A stretch of DNA of 64,000 bases from Pycnococcus provasolii (lineage: Eukaryota; Chlorophyta; Pseudoscourfieldiophyceae; Pseudoscourfieldiales): the NCBI GenBank assembly GCA_049487715.1, contig CP150575.1, forward strand, positions 62,001 to 126,000. The letters run 5' to 3'. How positions within the stretch are numbered: the first letter of the stretch is position 1; each line of letters begins with the position of its first letter. A program made the position numbers and the translations under genes. The notes below the pieces were generated by a model, which saw only the letters and a program-made list of their open reading frames with translations, ran no database searches and had not been told where the DNA came from. Shown piece after piece: positions 18,182 to 28,642 of the stretch.

Positions 18182-19874
18182 ATGCCCTCCTCCATAATGT
18201 CGAGCCATGTCACTCCTGGTAGGTGTCCTCGTCGAAGTCACTCGTCGTCGATGGGTGTTGTTAGGAGGAGTAGGCGTGCTGTGCGTGCTGTGCGTGCTTT
18301 GCCTACTAATAATAGGACAATCTTGGGAAGTGGTGGGAACCCAAGTAAGTGGGCCCATTGCCACTTGGTTGGTGGTCGTTGTTCCCGTTTGGTCATTTGC
18401 CGTTCCAAGGGGGATAGTACGGATAAGACGACTGATTCTGATTCGAGTGGTGGTGGTGAGGAGGAGGAGGAAAAGGATGACTCCAAGGAAAACTTCTCAG
18501 ATGATACTCCGACTCCCATGGACGACGGCTCGCTCGGCCTGCTCGCTTCTCTCGCCGCACGACGAAGGGATATGATGAGCAAACGTCGAGCGAGGTGGCT
18601 AGCGGGACGAATGGAACACTCCGTCGCACTAGCACCGGGAGACTGGATTCGACGCATTGACGTCGACGTCTCGGAAGGGGAGGCGTTCCTGTGCGCGGGA
18701 ACCGCACATGGCGCGCTGCTCGTGACGAACTTTGAAACGGGACGCGTCGTCGGGTTCGCGCCGCCAGGCTCGCACGTGCGTGAGCAACGAACAGACACCA
18801 TATGGCGCATCCTAGGAGAGCACGACCCGAGGGCAGCCGTAAGTGCTTTCCTCCTAAAACCCAAAGCCGAGTTTGCATTGTGTGCCTTACTGATGACTCA
18901 CTTCACACACACCAAACACCAAAAAAATAAAATAAAATAAAATAAAATAGGTCACTGCCGTGGCCATCGCACCCGGTCGTGTCGCAAGTGGAGGACGCGA
19001 GGGAACCGCCAAACTGTGGCGAGTTGTTGCCACAGGCGACGCCGAGGCGACCGACGCGCCGCCACCTGTTTCTGGAATCGCTTTTGCGGACGAGGATGGA
19101 AACAGTGGACAGCCGCTTGCACCTCTCGTGCTGCTTGCCCAGGCAAGCCACCAGGACGTCGTGACCGGCGTCGTGCTGGACGACGCGTCAACGATGGTGA
19201 CGTCATGTCTTGACGGAGGAGTTCGCGCGTGGCGGTGTGACAACACGAAGAAGTCGGAGGAAGCGCCGCACGACCTTCATCTCGTCAGCACCGTGGATCT
19301 CGAGTCGCCCGTGACAAGTCTCGCGGCTGTGCCAGAGGAGGCGCGTGTTGGTCCACTCGAAAACGCCGCAGTCGTCGCGGGCACGTACAGTGGCTGGCTC
19401 TCAGCCATATCCGTGCAAGGTGAGGTTCTAAGCCGATGGCGTGCACACGTGGAGAACGAGGGAATCGCTCTCCCGCCAGCAGTTCGGTCTCTGCACATCT
19501 CCGCGCCAGGAGCGCTGGGAGAGAGTTCGTACCCCACGGTGTTTGCGGGAGATGGTACCGGTAACATCGTCGCGTGGTCCCGCCCGTCGAATCTCGACTA
19601 CGAACGTGCTGTAGGCGACGATTCGTGGGCGCTGTGCAGGTACTTCAAGGGACACGTCGGCGCTGTCGTCGCGCTAACCCACGAGCGGGAATTGGACATG
19701 CTCGTTTCTGGCGCATGGGACGGTACCGTGCGCGTGTGGGATGTTATGGCGGGTGAGAGCCTGTATGCCATCGGCGGTCACACCGCGTACCTAGGGAGCG
19801 TCGGCTTGGTTGGAGATACCATCGTGAGCGATGGATGCAACGACGTCGTTGCTGCACATAAAATCAGCGAGTAG
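18182..19874 (+). CDS. WD40-repeat protein, two exons (18182-18838 and 18951-19874)
   Basis: Exon 1 ends in phase 0 at 18838 before GTAAGT. A 112-nt intron ends in TAG at 18950, and exon 2 continues in frame (…EHDPRAA then VTAVAIAPGR). The 526-residue product has a basic, then acidic low-complexity N-terminus (first ~130 residues) that could include a targeting signal. WD40-like repeats follow to the C-terminus: VTAVAIAPGRVASGGREGTAKLWR, DVVTGVVLDDASTMVTSCLDGGVRAWR, YFKGHVGAVVALTHERELDMLVSGAWDGTVRVWDV and a final IGGHTAYLGSV blade. I cannot assign a specific complex. The splice model is supported by phase and by WD40 similarity across the junction. The 3' gap to CDC5 is only 59 bp. Confidence 0.85.
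18839..18950 (+). other. Intron of the WD40 gene (112 nt, GTAAGT..TAG)
   Basis: The donor GCC/GTAAGT is a strong consensus. The acceptor is preceded by an A-rich pentamer tract (AATAAAATAAAATAAAATAG type), with no pyrimidine tract. Removing it restores one WD40 frame from exon 1 into exon 2. Confidence 0.85.
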
Positions 19875-19933
19875 TAGACTACTGATAGTTTTTTCTTTCT
19901 TTTCTATTTACAACACTAGAAAAAACGAGATGC

Positions 19934-22633
19934 CTATGCACCTCCACCGCCGTTGGCGCGAAGCTTTTCCGCATGCGACGCCTGTAGGGTGCGTTCCTCC
20001 TTCTGCAGGCGTAAGACATCCGCGCGGAGATCATCAATGCGCCTTGGTGCCGCGATGTTCACCTCGTTGTCGTGCAAAACAGACAGACTATCGTGCGACA
20101 CCATCGCGTCGCCAGCTTCCACGAAGAGCTCTCGAATCGACTTGGTCAGCGACGCAGCACGCGTCTTGTATCCCCCGAGTAGAACGTCAAGCTTCTTCTC
20201 GAGTTTGGTGCAGCGCTTCGCGTCAGCCTCGACCCGTGATTTGACTTCTCGAAAGCTCGCCTGCACGTGCTTGAGACGCCAGGCATTCCTGGCATCCGCC
20301 TCGGCGGCAGAGGCACGCGATGACGGCGCGTCCGACGACGTGCCGCTCACGCCCGTCCACAGGGGTGCGTGCGCAGTTTTGGTCACAGATGGGTGCATCG
20401 CCACAATCGCATCGCGGCTCTCATCTAAAGCTTCCAATGCACGGCGTGCTTCTTCGTCGCTGGTATTGTCGCCGTTGGCATGGGCAACAAGCGACGCCTC
20501 TTTCGATATCAAGTGCCTTGCAGCCTCGACGTACGCCTCCGAATTCTCGCGTTCAAAACCGTCCAAAGGTCCGGCAAGCATCGCTGCATTCGTTGCACGG
20601 CGCGTCTCGAGCCAGTCCTGCGTTGATAAGGATGCCCCGGCACCCTTCGACTTTTTCCCGCCTCCGCTGCCAGCCGTCAGAGTCGACTGCGGCGCGGAGT
20701 ACGCAGCGGCATCATGCTCGAGCACACGCGCAAGTTCCTCCGCAACCATCCTGCGCGCCGTGGTAACGTGTTCGCCGTCGTTGGCATTGGCATTGGAAAA
20801 CAGTGCAGAGTGCGCGAGCGAGATGGGCGCGGATGAACACGTCGGCGGTGGACGAGGGAGCTGCTCGTCAGCACGATTTACCACGGCTGATCTTCGGAGT
20901 GATGCGCGTTTCGCCGTGGAGGCGCCAAGAGCAGCGGCACGGCGATCCGCTTCTGAAAGGTCGAGATGGCGATTATCGTAATCCTCGCCGTCGTCCATGG
21001 GAACGTTTGGAGCGAGAACTTGATACTCGTTCTGCGGCTGCGGCAAGCTCGCGAAGCCACTTCGCAGTGCTGCAGCGACAGCCTGCTGTGCCTTTTTCTG
21101 TGCACGAGGTGTTGTTGCATCAGGTGTCGCAAGCGGCGTTGCTGCTGCTGCTGCACCACCAGTCCACGAAATCGAAGGAGTTGGCAGATGGCCATGCTGA
21201 AATGTCGAAGCCGGCGTGAAGCCAAAGCCGCGGCCCGCCGACGCGGCATTGAGCGCCATGTCGTCACGCACAGCCACTCCACCCGGAGTCATCGGTACCG
21301 CTGACACCCCCGCCGCTGGTGTCACCATCATGGATGATGCCGGTCGCCGTGGCGTCGCACCCGTGAAGTCCATCTGTGATACCGCCATCGTACCAGGTCC
21401 TTCGCCACCGACGAGCGGCGTCGCCGCCTCTCGAAGGCGCGCAAGATTCGCAGCGTCGCGCGAGAGGGCATCCTCACTTCCGTCTTGGGCTTGCCGTGAC
21501 TGAAGAGGCACGCGCGGTGGCGGAGGTGGCATGAGGCTGGAGGCGTTAGCATCGACAAATGGCGTGTCGAACCCCAGCCCGGATGGTGCGGCGTCGGCAT
21601 CCTGCGCACGTACAATCTCTTTCAGGTCGCGATCCACGACGCCCGCCGTCGGCAGCACGAGCTTACCTCTTAATCTCGTGCCGTCCGGCGCGCTTGTCAA
21701 TGCCGCCGCGCGTTCCGCCTGCGCACGAATCGCGGCGGGAAGGTCGCTCTGTTCCTGTAGCGCCGCCTTCTTCTGCGCCTCCTTGCGTCGTTCCTCCTGC
21801 GTCATTTGCCTGCGAGCTGCCTCCATCGCAGATACTGTCGTGGGCTTGAAACCAACCCCGCGTGCCGCCTCTGCGGAGGCTACTATGGTCGCCGTGCGCT
21901 CCTCAGTCGTATCATACAAGCCAGCAGGTGCGACGTGCTCGAGCGCAATTTCGTTCAGGTGGTCGACATCCTCCGACGGAATGCCTCCGGCATTCCGTCG
22001 GCCCCGCTTACGCGACGTCGTCGTTTCGATACCCGCGGCGACGAGTTCGCGCTTCTTCTGCAGCGTCGCAAGCCTCCTCGCCTCCTCGAGCTGCCGTTCT
22101 CTCTGCTTGCGCTTCGCCTTTTTTCCCTTGGTGTTGGCGAGACGTGCGCGAGCCTCTGCGAGCATTTCGAGCTCGTCTTCCTCCATATCCACCGGGTCAG
22201 GCTTCGCCGGCTTCGTCTCCGGGTGCGGGTCGATCTCACCCGGTCGCAGTCGTCTCGGGTCGTCGGCATCTGGCGCCGCGTCCGCTGCCGCCCCACCTGA
22301 CGCGGCGGTGACCGCCGCGTCGAGAAGCTTTTCGTACCGTTCCAAGCACTGCGTCGCCGTTCTGCCAACGAGCGGCGCGATGGTGCGCCACTGCGTGGGC
22401 ATGAGCTTTGCGAGGTGTAGAAGTTTTTCATCCTCCGCGCGTGTCCACTCCGTCTTGACTATGGACGGGTCGAGCCACTCGAACCACCTCGCCTTGCACT
22501 GCTTGGCGCTCTTTCTTGCCAATAACGATGCGACGCGTCCCCACTGGTTCATGCCGTACTTCATGACCGCCGCCTTGAGCGTTTCATCCTCGCTGTTCTT
22601 CCAGATGCCACCCTTCATCACGACGCGAACCAT
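19934..22633 (-). CDS. CDC5: CDC5/CEF1, Myb-domain spliceosome (NTC) component
   Basis: CDC5 is a core member of the Prp19/NineTeen complex needed for spliceosome activation. The 899-residue product starts MVRVVMKGGIWKNSEDETLKA and has two Myb repeats in residues ~5-105, with the hallmarks ARKSAKQCKARWFEWLDPSI, KTEWTRAEDEKLLHLAKLMP and GRTATQCLERYEKLLDAA, nearly identical to plant CDC5. A charged linker (KAKRKQRERQLEEARRLATLQKKRELVAAGI) and a long Ala/Pro-rich disordered middle follow. The C-terminal third has the family's helical region (ELARVLEHDAAAY, FREVKSRVEADAKRCTKLEKKLDVLLGGY). Length is near the family norm (~800-850). The coding sequence is uninterrupted, and the ATG at 22633 matches the conserved N-terminus. 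Confidence 0.95.
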   Translation of the reverse strand: MVRVVMKGGIWKNSEDETLKAAVMKYGMNQWGRVASLLARKSAKQCKARWFEWLDPSIVKTEWTRAEDEKLLHLAKLMPTQWRTIAPLVGRTATQCLERYEKLLDAAVTAASGGAAADAAPDADDPRRLRPGEIDPHPETKPAKPDPVDMEEDELEMLAEARARLANTKGKKAKRKQRERQLEEARRLATLQKKRELVAAGIETTTSRKRGRRNAGGIPSEDVDHLNEIALEHVAPAGLYDTTEERTATIVASAEAARGVGFKPTTVSAMEAARRQMTQEERRKEAQKKAALQEQSDLPAAIRAQAERAAALTSAPDGTRLRGKLVLPTAGVVDRDLKEIVRAQDADAAPSGLGFDTPFVDANASSLMPPPPPRVPLQSRQAQDGSEDALSRDAANLARLREAATPLVGGEGPGTMAVSQMDFTGATPRRPASSMMVTPAAGVSAVPMTPGGVAVRDDMALNAASAGRGFGFTPASTFQHGHLPTPSISWTGGAAAAATPLATPDATTPRAQKKAQQAVAAALRSGFASLPQPQNEYQVLAPNVPMDDGEDYDNRHLDLSEADRRAAALGASTAKRASLRRSAVVNRADEQLPRPPPTCSSAPISLAHSALFSNANANDGEHVTTARRMVAEELARVLEHDAAAYSAPQSTLTAGSGGGKKSKGAGASLSTQDWLETRRATNAAMLAGPLDGFERENSEAYVEAARHLISKEASLVAHANGDNTSDEEARRALEALDESRDAIVAMHPSVTKTAHAPLWTGVSGTSSDAPSSRASAAEADARNAWRLKHVQASFREVKSRVEADAKRCTKLEKKLDVLLGGYKTRAASLTKSIRELFVEAGDAMVSHDSLSVLHDNEVNIAAPRRIDDLRADVLRLQKEERTLQASHAEKLRANGGGGA

Positions 22634-23857
22634 TTTGGTGACAGACTTCGACGAAAGACTGACTGACTGACTTGGAAATGGCAGGAGCTTGAAAGGAAGA
22701 ATGCGGGTGATGGAAAAGGTGTGGAAAGGCGTGCTTTGCTGTGGCGTTGGCTGTGGCGTTGGCTGTGCTGTGCTGTGCCGCCGCCGCCGCCACGGATGGG
22801 GAAGAACAATGGGGCAGGCCGCAGGGGGGAGAACGACGACCCCCCTTGGAACCCCGAACTCGAACCCCTAACTCGAACCCCTAACCCGAATTCCGAATTC
22901 CAATTCCCACCCTCCAGTGGACCGATGTGCGTTCTTCTCTCCCTCTTCGTTTTCTCTCCTCAGCCTCTGCCATCAGGGGAGGTGGCCATGGCGCCTGAAC
23001 CCGATTTTAAAGGTTTAGGCGCAGACCATCAGAAGGGGTACCCGGTAGGGTTCACGCTTCGGCTTCGATGGGGACTGACCGCGCCTTCCTTTCCTTGGCT
23101 CTTTGCTTCGTCACGCACCAAGTCTGTCGAGGCGATGGTGAAGAGGACGGAAAAGATCAACGAAAAGCTCTCCTGCCAATATTGCATTCATTACCACGGA
23201 ACTTTTTCGAGGCAAGCTGCGGTTTCTTCGCGAGTTCGCGTCGGCGTTCGCAAAGGAAAGGAAAGGAAAGGAAAGGGAGACAGGAAGAGGGAGAGATGAG
23301 GTTCTCGAAGCATCCTGATGATGAAAGAAAGAAATTTGTGCAAAACTTACAGTACTTCTCCTCACGGACCTGAAGACGACGTGGAAGGGGACCTATTACA
23401 CTACCGGCTACCGGGTATGGCTTGCCGCCCTAAATCACATCACAATCAAGCACATGAGGAAACGCCTCAAAACATGCATGCTCGTGTGCGTCATGGAAAT
23501 CAATGGGAGGCAACCCGGTATTCAGACGAAACCCTCCTACTGTACCGACCAGAATACTACTGAGATTTGCGCGCGAGCAACAATCCCCCCTCACAGGTAG
23601 AAGTACAGGTGACAGGGGAGGGGGAGAAAGGAATGGGACCTGGGACCTGGGAAGGACGGGATCCCTTTCTTTGGCGGCTACGAGGACCCCACTCCCCCTG
23701 GGACCCGGCCCCCTGGGACCCGGCTCTCAGAAGCCTGCTTTCCCACCCTCCAGGGGGAGTCTGGGACTTGTGTTTTCCCCCCCTCCCCTCCCCCCTGGGA
23801 CCAGCGCCCTGCTTCCGCTGTGCCTCAGCTCGCCCCATCAACAAAAACTTCAGCGCG
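22634..23857. other. Divergent spacer between CDC5 and the UBAP2-like gene
   Basis: Contents from left: TGTGGCGTTGGC short direct repeats (about 22739-22770), a CCCCTAAC-rich patch (about 22864-22885) and a GGAAA pentamer array (23252-23277). A plus-strand stretch at about 22980-23250 is open (MAPEPDFKGLG...), but I cannot match it to any protein and do not call it. The last ~300 bp are C/G-rich leader for the next gene. Confidence 0.5.
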
Positions 23858-26279
23858 ATGGCGGCGTCAACAGCAGGTTCTTCTGGTTTGTCTAAGCTTC
23901 TTCATAGTCTTCCAAGTGATAAGGCGGTACTATTGAAGAAAACCTGCGAGATTTTGTCGTACAACACACCTGCACAAACGGAACTCCTGTTAGCGACCCT
24001 GGAACGTGAAAACTGGAATGTCGATAAAACCGTCGATGAACTGCTTGAGAGTACGTCTGTGTTTTTTTGTGATTTATTTTTTGTGATTTTGTTTTTTGTG
24101 GTTTTTGGTTTTTGTGGTTTTTTTTTGGTTTTTGTGGTTTTTGTGCTTTCTTGTGCTGCTTCTTGGTGGTGGTGGTGGTGGTGGTGGTGGTGATGATGTT
24201 GGGTGGTGGTGTGCAGGGTGTGTGTTAGTTCGTTCGGAGCTTGATTTGGTGGTTTGGGGAGGGGGGGTTGGGTTTTGTCGCTTGATGTGATGTGTGTTGA
24301 GCAAGCAGTCTCTATAAGGTCTTGTTTACCATACATACAGTGCTCAGATGAGGTCGTTCGCGTTCGTTTGGTTTCTTTGCACGTGAACGAACGAACGAAC
24401 GAACGAACGAATTCACAGAGTGGGTGGGTTTCGTGGTTTGGGAAAGGGAAAAAACAAACGCAAACTCCACGGTACCAGATCATCATATATCACATACTCA
24501 CAAGAATCGCCCTTTCCTACAATCACAAACAACAAAACAAAACAAAACAAAACAAAACAAAACAGACTCGTGGACTACAAAGGAAAGCAAATCAGCCGAT
24601 GACTCACACACACGCCGAGGCGGCGGTGGTAATAACAACGACCGTCGAGGAGGTGACCGTGGTGACCGGCGCAACCAGCACAAGTCTGCGGACGGATCAG
24701 GGCCCAAGGTGGTAGAAGCTCGTAGGCCAGAACAAACGGGCGGTTCGGCACGAACACGCGGCGAACGCGGCGGACGCAACCGAGGCGGAAACAAGGATGG
24801 CGGGTCCGGAAAGGAGAACGCCGCGACGACCGCACACGCGAACGGAAACGCGCCAGCCGGCAAACCCTCTTCAGATAAGAAGTCTGCCGCCGCAGCCACC
24901 GCGCAAGCTGCCGCCGCTGCCGCAATGACACCCCCGACCGCAACGGCGACGACGACGACGACGGCACCCACGTACGCGAGCGCGTCCGGCGCTTGGGGTA
25001 ACGGGGGACACGCCTCCGCGGCAGCCGCGGTGGCTTCAGCCCCTGCACCAATGTCGAGCAGTTCCTCAGCAGCGACTGCGGCTGCGGCTGCCGCCGTGGC
25101 GGCAGCAACCGCACCACCACCCGCCGCAGCGAGCTCCGCTGCAGGCGGCGCACCTGCGTGGGGCAAGGCAGCTGGTCGAACTGCGGCTGACATAGTGAAG
25201 GGAAATTTGACGCAGGCACCCTCAGCCGCTCCCACCACGGCTCAGCAGCAGCAGCAGAGGCGACAAGCCGGACAGCAGGCACAGCAAGCGCAGGGCCAGC
25301 AGAGGCAGCCAGCTGCCGAGGGTGGACGATCTCGTGGTGGACGAGGTGGACGAGGCCGAGGTGGCGGAGCGCAGCAGGCAGGAGCAGCCGCACAGCAGCA
25401 ACCTCAGGCACAGCAGTCTGCCTCCGTAAGACAAGGACTCGGAGGTGGTGCGTGGGGCACGTCGTCGTTTGCATCGGCAGCCGCCGGCGGCGGCGCCGAC
25501 AAGGGTGCGACTAGCGTGCAGGAGAGCGCGAAGCAAGGCGACGAGCTCGGCCTGAAGTTTGGAAGCCTCCCCTTCACAAATACAGGTACACTTGGGTTTG
25601 AGGGGACGTTCGGGAACTTCGGCTCAGCCGACTCGGCAGCGGAATCCGCATCTGGCGCATCAGCCGCCCCCGCGAGTGACGCGTCGGGATCCGCACAGCC
25701 AGCCGCCCCAGCGCGCGCGGTGGAAGCGTTCCAATCCGCGGGCCAGGGTTACTATGGCGCAAGCACAACCGCCGAGACGGCGAACGCCGCATCCACGACG
25801 ACCAACTATCGCGCAGCCGCGGCGGGTGCCAGCAACGACGCAAGCAAAACAGCAGCTGCCGGAGGCTTTGGAGGGTCGTACTCGGGCGCATTTGCGCAGA
25901 GCACGTATGGCACGTACGGCGCGGCGGCAGCCGCAGATGCGTCTGCGGATACGTCGAAGCCCGCGACGTCGGCTGCCCAGGATCCTTCAGCGCTTGACTC
26001 GTATGCACGCTACGGGCAGCAGTACAGCGCCGCCGCTGCCGCGACTAGCGCCGCAGCACCACAGCAGCAGCAGACCCAGCAAGCGCAAGCGCAGGCGCAG
26101 GCGCAGGCGCAGGCTCAGGCTCAGGCGCAGGCACAACAGGCGCAGGCGCAGCGTCAAGCTCAGCAACAGCAAGTTCAGGCCCAGCAGCAGCAACAAGCTC
26201 AGGCTCAGCAGGTGCAAGCGCAGCAGCAGGCGCAGGCACAGCAGCAGGCACAGCAGCAGCAGTATGCAGCTCAGTATGC

Positions 26280-26312
<33 letters not shown>

Positions 26313-27033
26313 CGCAAAGTACGGGCAGCAGACATCAGCGTATATGCAGCATCAGCAAACTCAGCAGCAGGCTCAGCAGCAGGGTCAGACCACGGCAACT
26401 GCAACGCAGCAGCAGCAGCTTCCCCTACCGGCGTTTGCGGGCGCGCCGCCTACGATGCCGCATGCCATGGCCGCAACGCACTACGGACAGGCGATGTACA
26501 CATACCCGTACATGGCATCGCCGTACGGCTACCAACCAGCTGCAATGTACCAGGCTGCGTATACGGCTGGAGCCTATGGAGCGGCTGCACCCGGCGTTGG
26601 CTCATTCGCGCAGGGAGCGTACGGAACGTCTCCTGCGGTGAATGCGAAGTACAATCAGAACGCCGCGGCATCGTACGGCGCGCAGAGCGGTGGCAAGAGT
26701 GCTGGCGGCTACGGTGCCGCAGGCACGGACGACGGCAAGGGCGGTGCCGATAACATGCTGCTCCTGCAGCAGCTGCAGCAGCAGGCGCAAGCGCAGCAGC
26801 AGGCGCAGCAGGCTGGATCGACTGCCAATGCCGCGAGCGCCGCGCAGTACCAGGCTCCTTACGCGATGGGCGGCCTTTATGGACAGGGCGGCAATTCAGC
26901 AGCCTCCGCACAGTACGCCGCGCAGGGCCAGACAGGCTACGCTCAGCAGTATGCGGCGGCGTACCAAGGCTGGGGTGCAGCTGGTGGCGACCGACGCGGC
27001 GGCGTTAATTGGGATGCCTCTGGCGCCCAGTAA
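23858..27033 (+). CDS. UBAP2/Lingerer/GIP1-like RNA-binding protein, two exons (23858-24050 and 24566-27033)
   Basis: Exon 1 (MAASTAGSSGLSKLLHSL...) encodes a UBA/GIP1-N type helical domain (KKTCEILSYNTPAQTELLLA through NVDKTVDELLE). The donor GTACGT at 24051 and the acceptor CAG ending at 24565 join in phase (codon a/ac, Asn), giving about 886 residues. Exon 2 has RGG-type clusters (RRGGGGNNNDRRGG, RGGRGRGG), long Ala-rich stretches, the motif ELGLKFGSLPF (resembling the FG-containing motif of UBAP2/UBAP2L), then Gln/Ala-rich prion-like and Tyr/Ala/Gly segments. Animal UBAP2L and Lingerer have UBA, RGG, FG motif and Gln-rich order and act in mRNA translation and stress-granule assembly; plant GIP1 shares the N-terminal domain. 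The order here matches. The family assignment is inference from architecture plus two short motifs. Confidence 0.8.
24051..24565 (+). other. Intron of the UBAP2-like gene (515 nt)
   Basis: The intron contains T/G-rich simple sequence, a (TGG)n run (about 24163-24191), a (CGAA)n run (about 24383-24412) and a closing (AAAAC)n array directly before the CAG acceptor. The donor is GTACGT. It is coding-phase consistent (phase 1). Confidence 0.8.
26050..26430 (+). repeat. Gln/Ala codon repeats (AQAQ and polyQ) within the UBAP2-like gene
   Basis: CAGGCG/CAGGCT dinucleotide-codon repeats and CAG runs encode (AQ)n and Q9-10 tracts. They produce low-complexity, prion-like protein sequence and should be length-polymorphic. 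Confidence 0.85.
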
Positions 27034-27056
27034 GGACGACCGCGGTACTTCTGTGC

Positions 27057-27159
27057 GAGGCTGGATGTGAAGAGCGCCCTCTTCGTCAAGATAGTCAAAG
27101 AGGGCGACGCGGTTTTTGAACGGCATGCAAAAGCTCTCTAAGATTTGTGACGTGTAAAA
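27057..27159 (+). pseudogene. Inverted partial copy of the RPN7 3' end
   Basis: About 100 bp match the last ~30 codons and stop of RPN7 (27420-27522, minus strand) in opposite orientation, from GGATGTGAAGAGCGCC through GATTTGTGACGTGTAAAA. There are only about six to eight differences, including substitutions that would alter the C-terminal peptide. It lies 24 bp after the stop of the UBAP2-like gene. With the functional copy it forms an inverted repeat separated by about 260 bp. Confidence 0.9.
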
Positions 27160-27419
27160 GCTGTTTCGCGTACCACTCTTTATTCGTCTTCCTCCGATGT
27201 TGATGCGCGGTTTTGGTGGCGATGGCGACGACAACAACGACAACTAGCGCAAGCGGAACTCTCCACGACGCCAACGAAAAAGCGAAGCGCCGGAAATAAG
27301 GTGCTTCCCGCCATTGCATGTGAATGGTGTGAAGTAGACAGACGAAAAAGAAAATAGACCTCTTCAACCCCATTCCATTTATTTGGATGAGCTTATTTTG
27401 ATGTAGTGAATCGCCAACA
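27160..27419. other. Spacer between the two RPN7 arms
   Basis: About 260 bp without recognisable genes. It would be the loop if the flanking inverted arms pair. It should contain the RPN7 polyadenylation region. Confidence 0.5.
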
Positions 27420-27423
27420 GGTT

Positions 27424-28642
27424 TTACACGTCACAAATCTTAGAGAGCTTTTGAATGCGGTTCAAAAGCGCGTCGCCCTCCTTGACCGTCTTGACGAAGA
27501 GGGCGCTCTTCACATCCGGCCTCGTGGTCTCGACAATACCACCAGCCTTGTCCATGCGCGCGTTCACGCGGTCCGCAGCAATCAGCGTGCACAACTCTTC
27601 GTCAAGAAAGGCGTCGCTGACTCCAAACTGCTCCGCCATGCGGCTCATTGTCACGCTCTTGTACGCCGTAAGGAACTGCGCGTACGCACGAACGCGAACC
27701 TCTCGAAAGACGTACTTTGCGTGAGGGCGCAGGTACACGTCCCTTCCCAGGCTGTCGGTTACCTCGCACAGCGCCGTCAGGAGCTCCTTGTACCGGCACT
27801 CGTAGAAGCTCGACAGAAGAGTCTGCAGCGACGGCTGCTCGCCGATTACGGTGCGTACTTCTGGGCTATCCATGACGCGAGTTTTGATCGTCGGTCGGTC
27901 GAGAGCGCAGACGCACGTCACCACCGTGTAGTACACAAGCGTGGGAAAGTCAAGCAGCTCGGTGCAAGTGAACGTGGCGATGGCGTCCAAAAAGAGCTGC
28001 GCGGCGTCGGAGAATTTCCGGACCGCCATCTTGTGCACCGCCTCGTACACCTTCAGGCGGTTCTTTCGTTCCCAGTCCCCTCCGCTGGCGAAGAGGGCGG
28101 TGTTGTCGTGCAGGAGTTTTCCCACCTGCGTGAGGTCGCCGTACCTGAGCGCAAGCTTAAGACGCGTGAAGACGAGGTCCATCTTCTGCCCTGTTGCGGA
28201 CGTGAGAGCGTCCACCTCATCTAAAGCCTTGTCCGCCTCCTCGCGTGTCCCATGCTCGCACACGTAAAGAGCCTTGGCGAGAACCGCCGCACGCACGTCC
28301 GTGTCTCCCAGGTTCTCTCGCGCGTCGACGATCGCCGCATCGAGCTCTGTCATTTTCACCTCTTCTGCATCCTGCATATTCTTAAGGAGCTTAGCATCGA
28401 GAGGAGGCACAAGTTCCTTAAAAGCAGCGTTACTGCTCAATGACGCGTAAAGACGAGACAGTCCACGCTCCTTCGTTAACGACAAAACTTCAAACAGATG
28501 CCGATTTCTTCTCCGAAAGATTACAGGACGGATTCGACATTTTGAAAATTAGATTAGCAAGTTGCACACCGACATCCTGAGGTTCCTCCGGCGAAGAGGA
28601 CGAAGACATGGGGTCTGACGAGTCAACATCCATCGTAGACAT
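27424..28642 (-). CDS. RPN7: 26S proteasome lid subunit RPN7 (PSMD6), with an apparent N-terminal frameshift or micro-intron
   Basis: RPN7 is a PCI-domain subunit of the proteasome lid, in nucleus and cytosol. The main frame (28523 region to the stop at 27424) carries conserved stretches such as GDWERKNRLKVYE, AAQLFLDAIATF, LYPH-like LRPHAKYVFREVR, AYKSVTMSRMAEQFGVS and the end ALLNRIQKLSKICDV. The first in-frame codon usable here is not ATG. The likely ATG is at 28642 in another frame (MSTMDVDSSDPMSSSSS…), giving VQLANLIFKMSNPS, which aligns with the RPN7 N-terminus, before a shift of +1 to reach RHLFEVLSLTKERGLSRLY. The combined length (~395) fits the family (~387). The shift falls between about 28535 and 28505. 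Either an indel in the assembly or a very short intron (19 or 28 nt would restore frame) could explain it. Confidence 0.9.

Noticed and set aside
17446-18222. Plus-strand protein of RSQGRRNPKC repeats, and the minus-strand MHLGFLRPCDL repeats
   Set aside because: Both frames exist only because the 45-bp unit has no stop; flanks lack coding signal and no family is known.
22721-23299. Open frame MAPEPDFKGLG... upstream of the UBAP2-like gene
   Set aside because: It has no homology I can recognise, includes the GGAAA pentamer array in its tail, and lies in a divergent promoter region. It could be a small exon, but evidence is insufficient.
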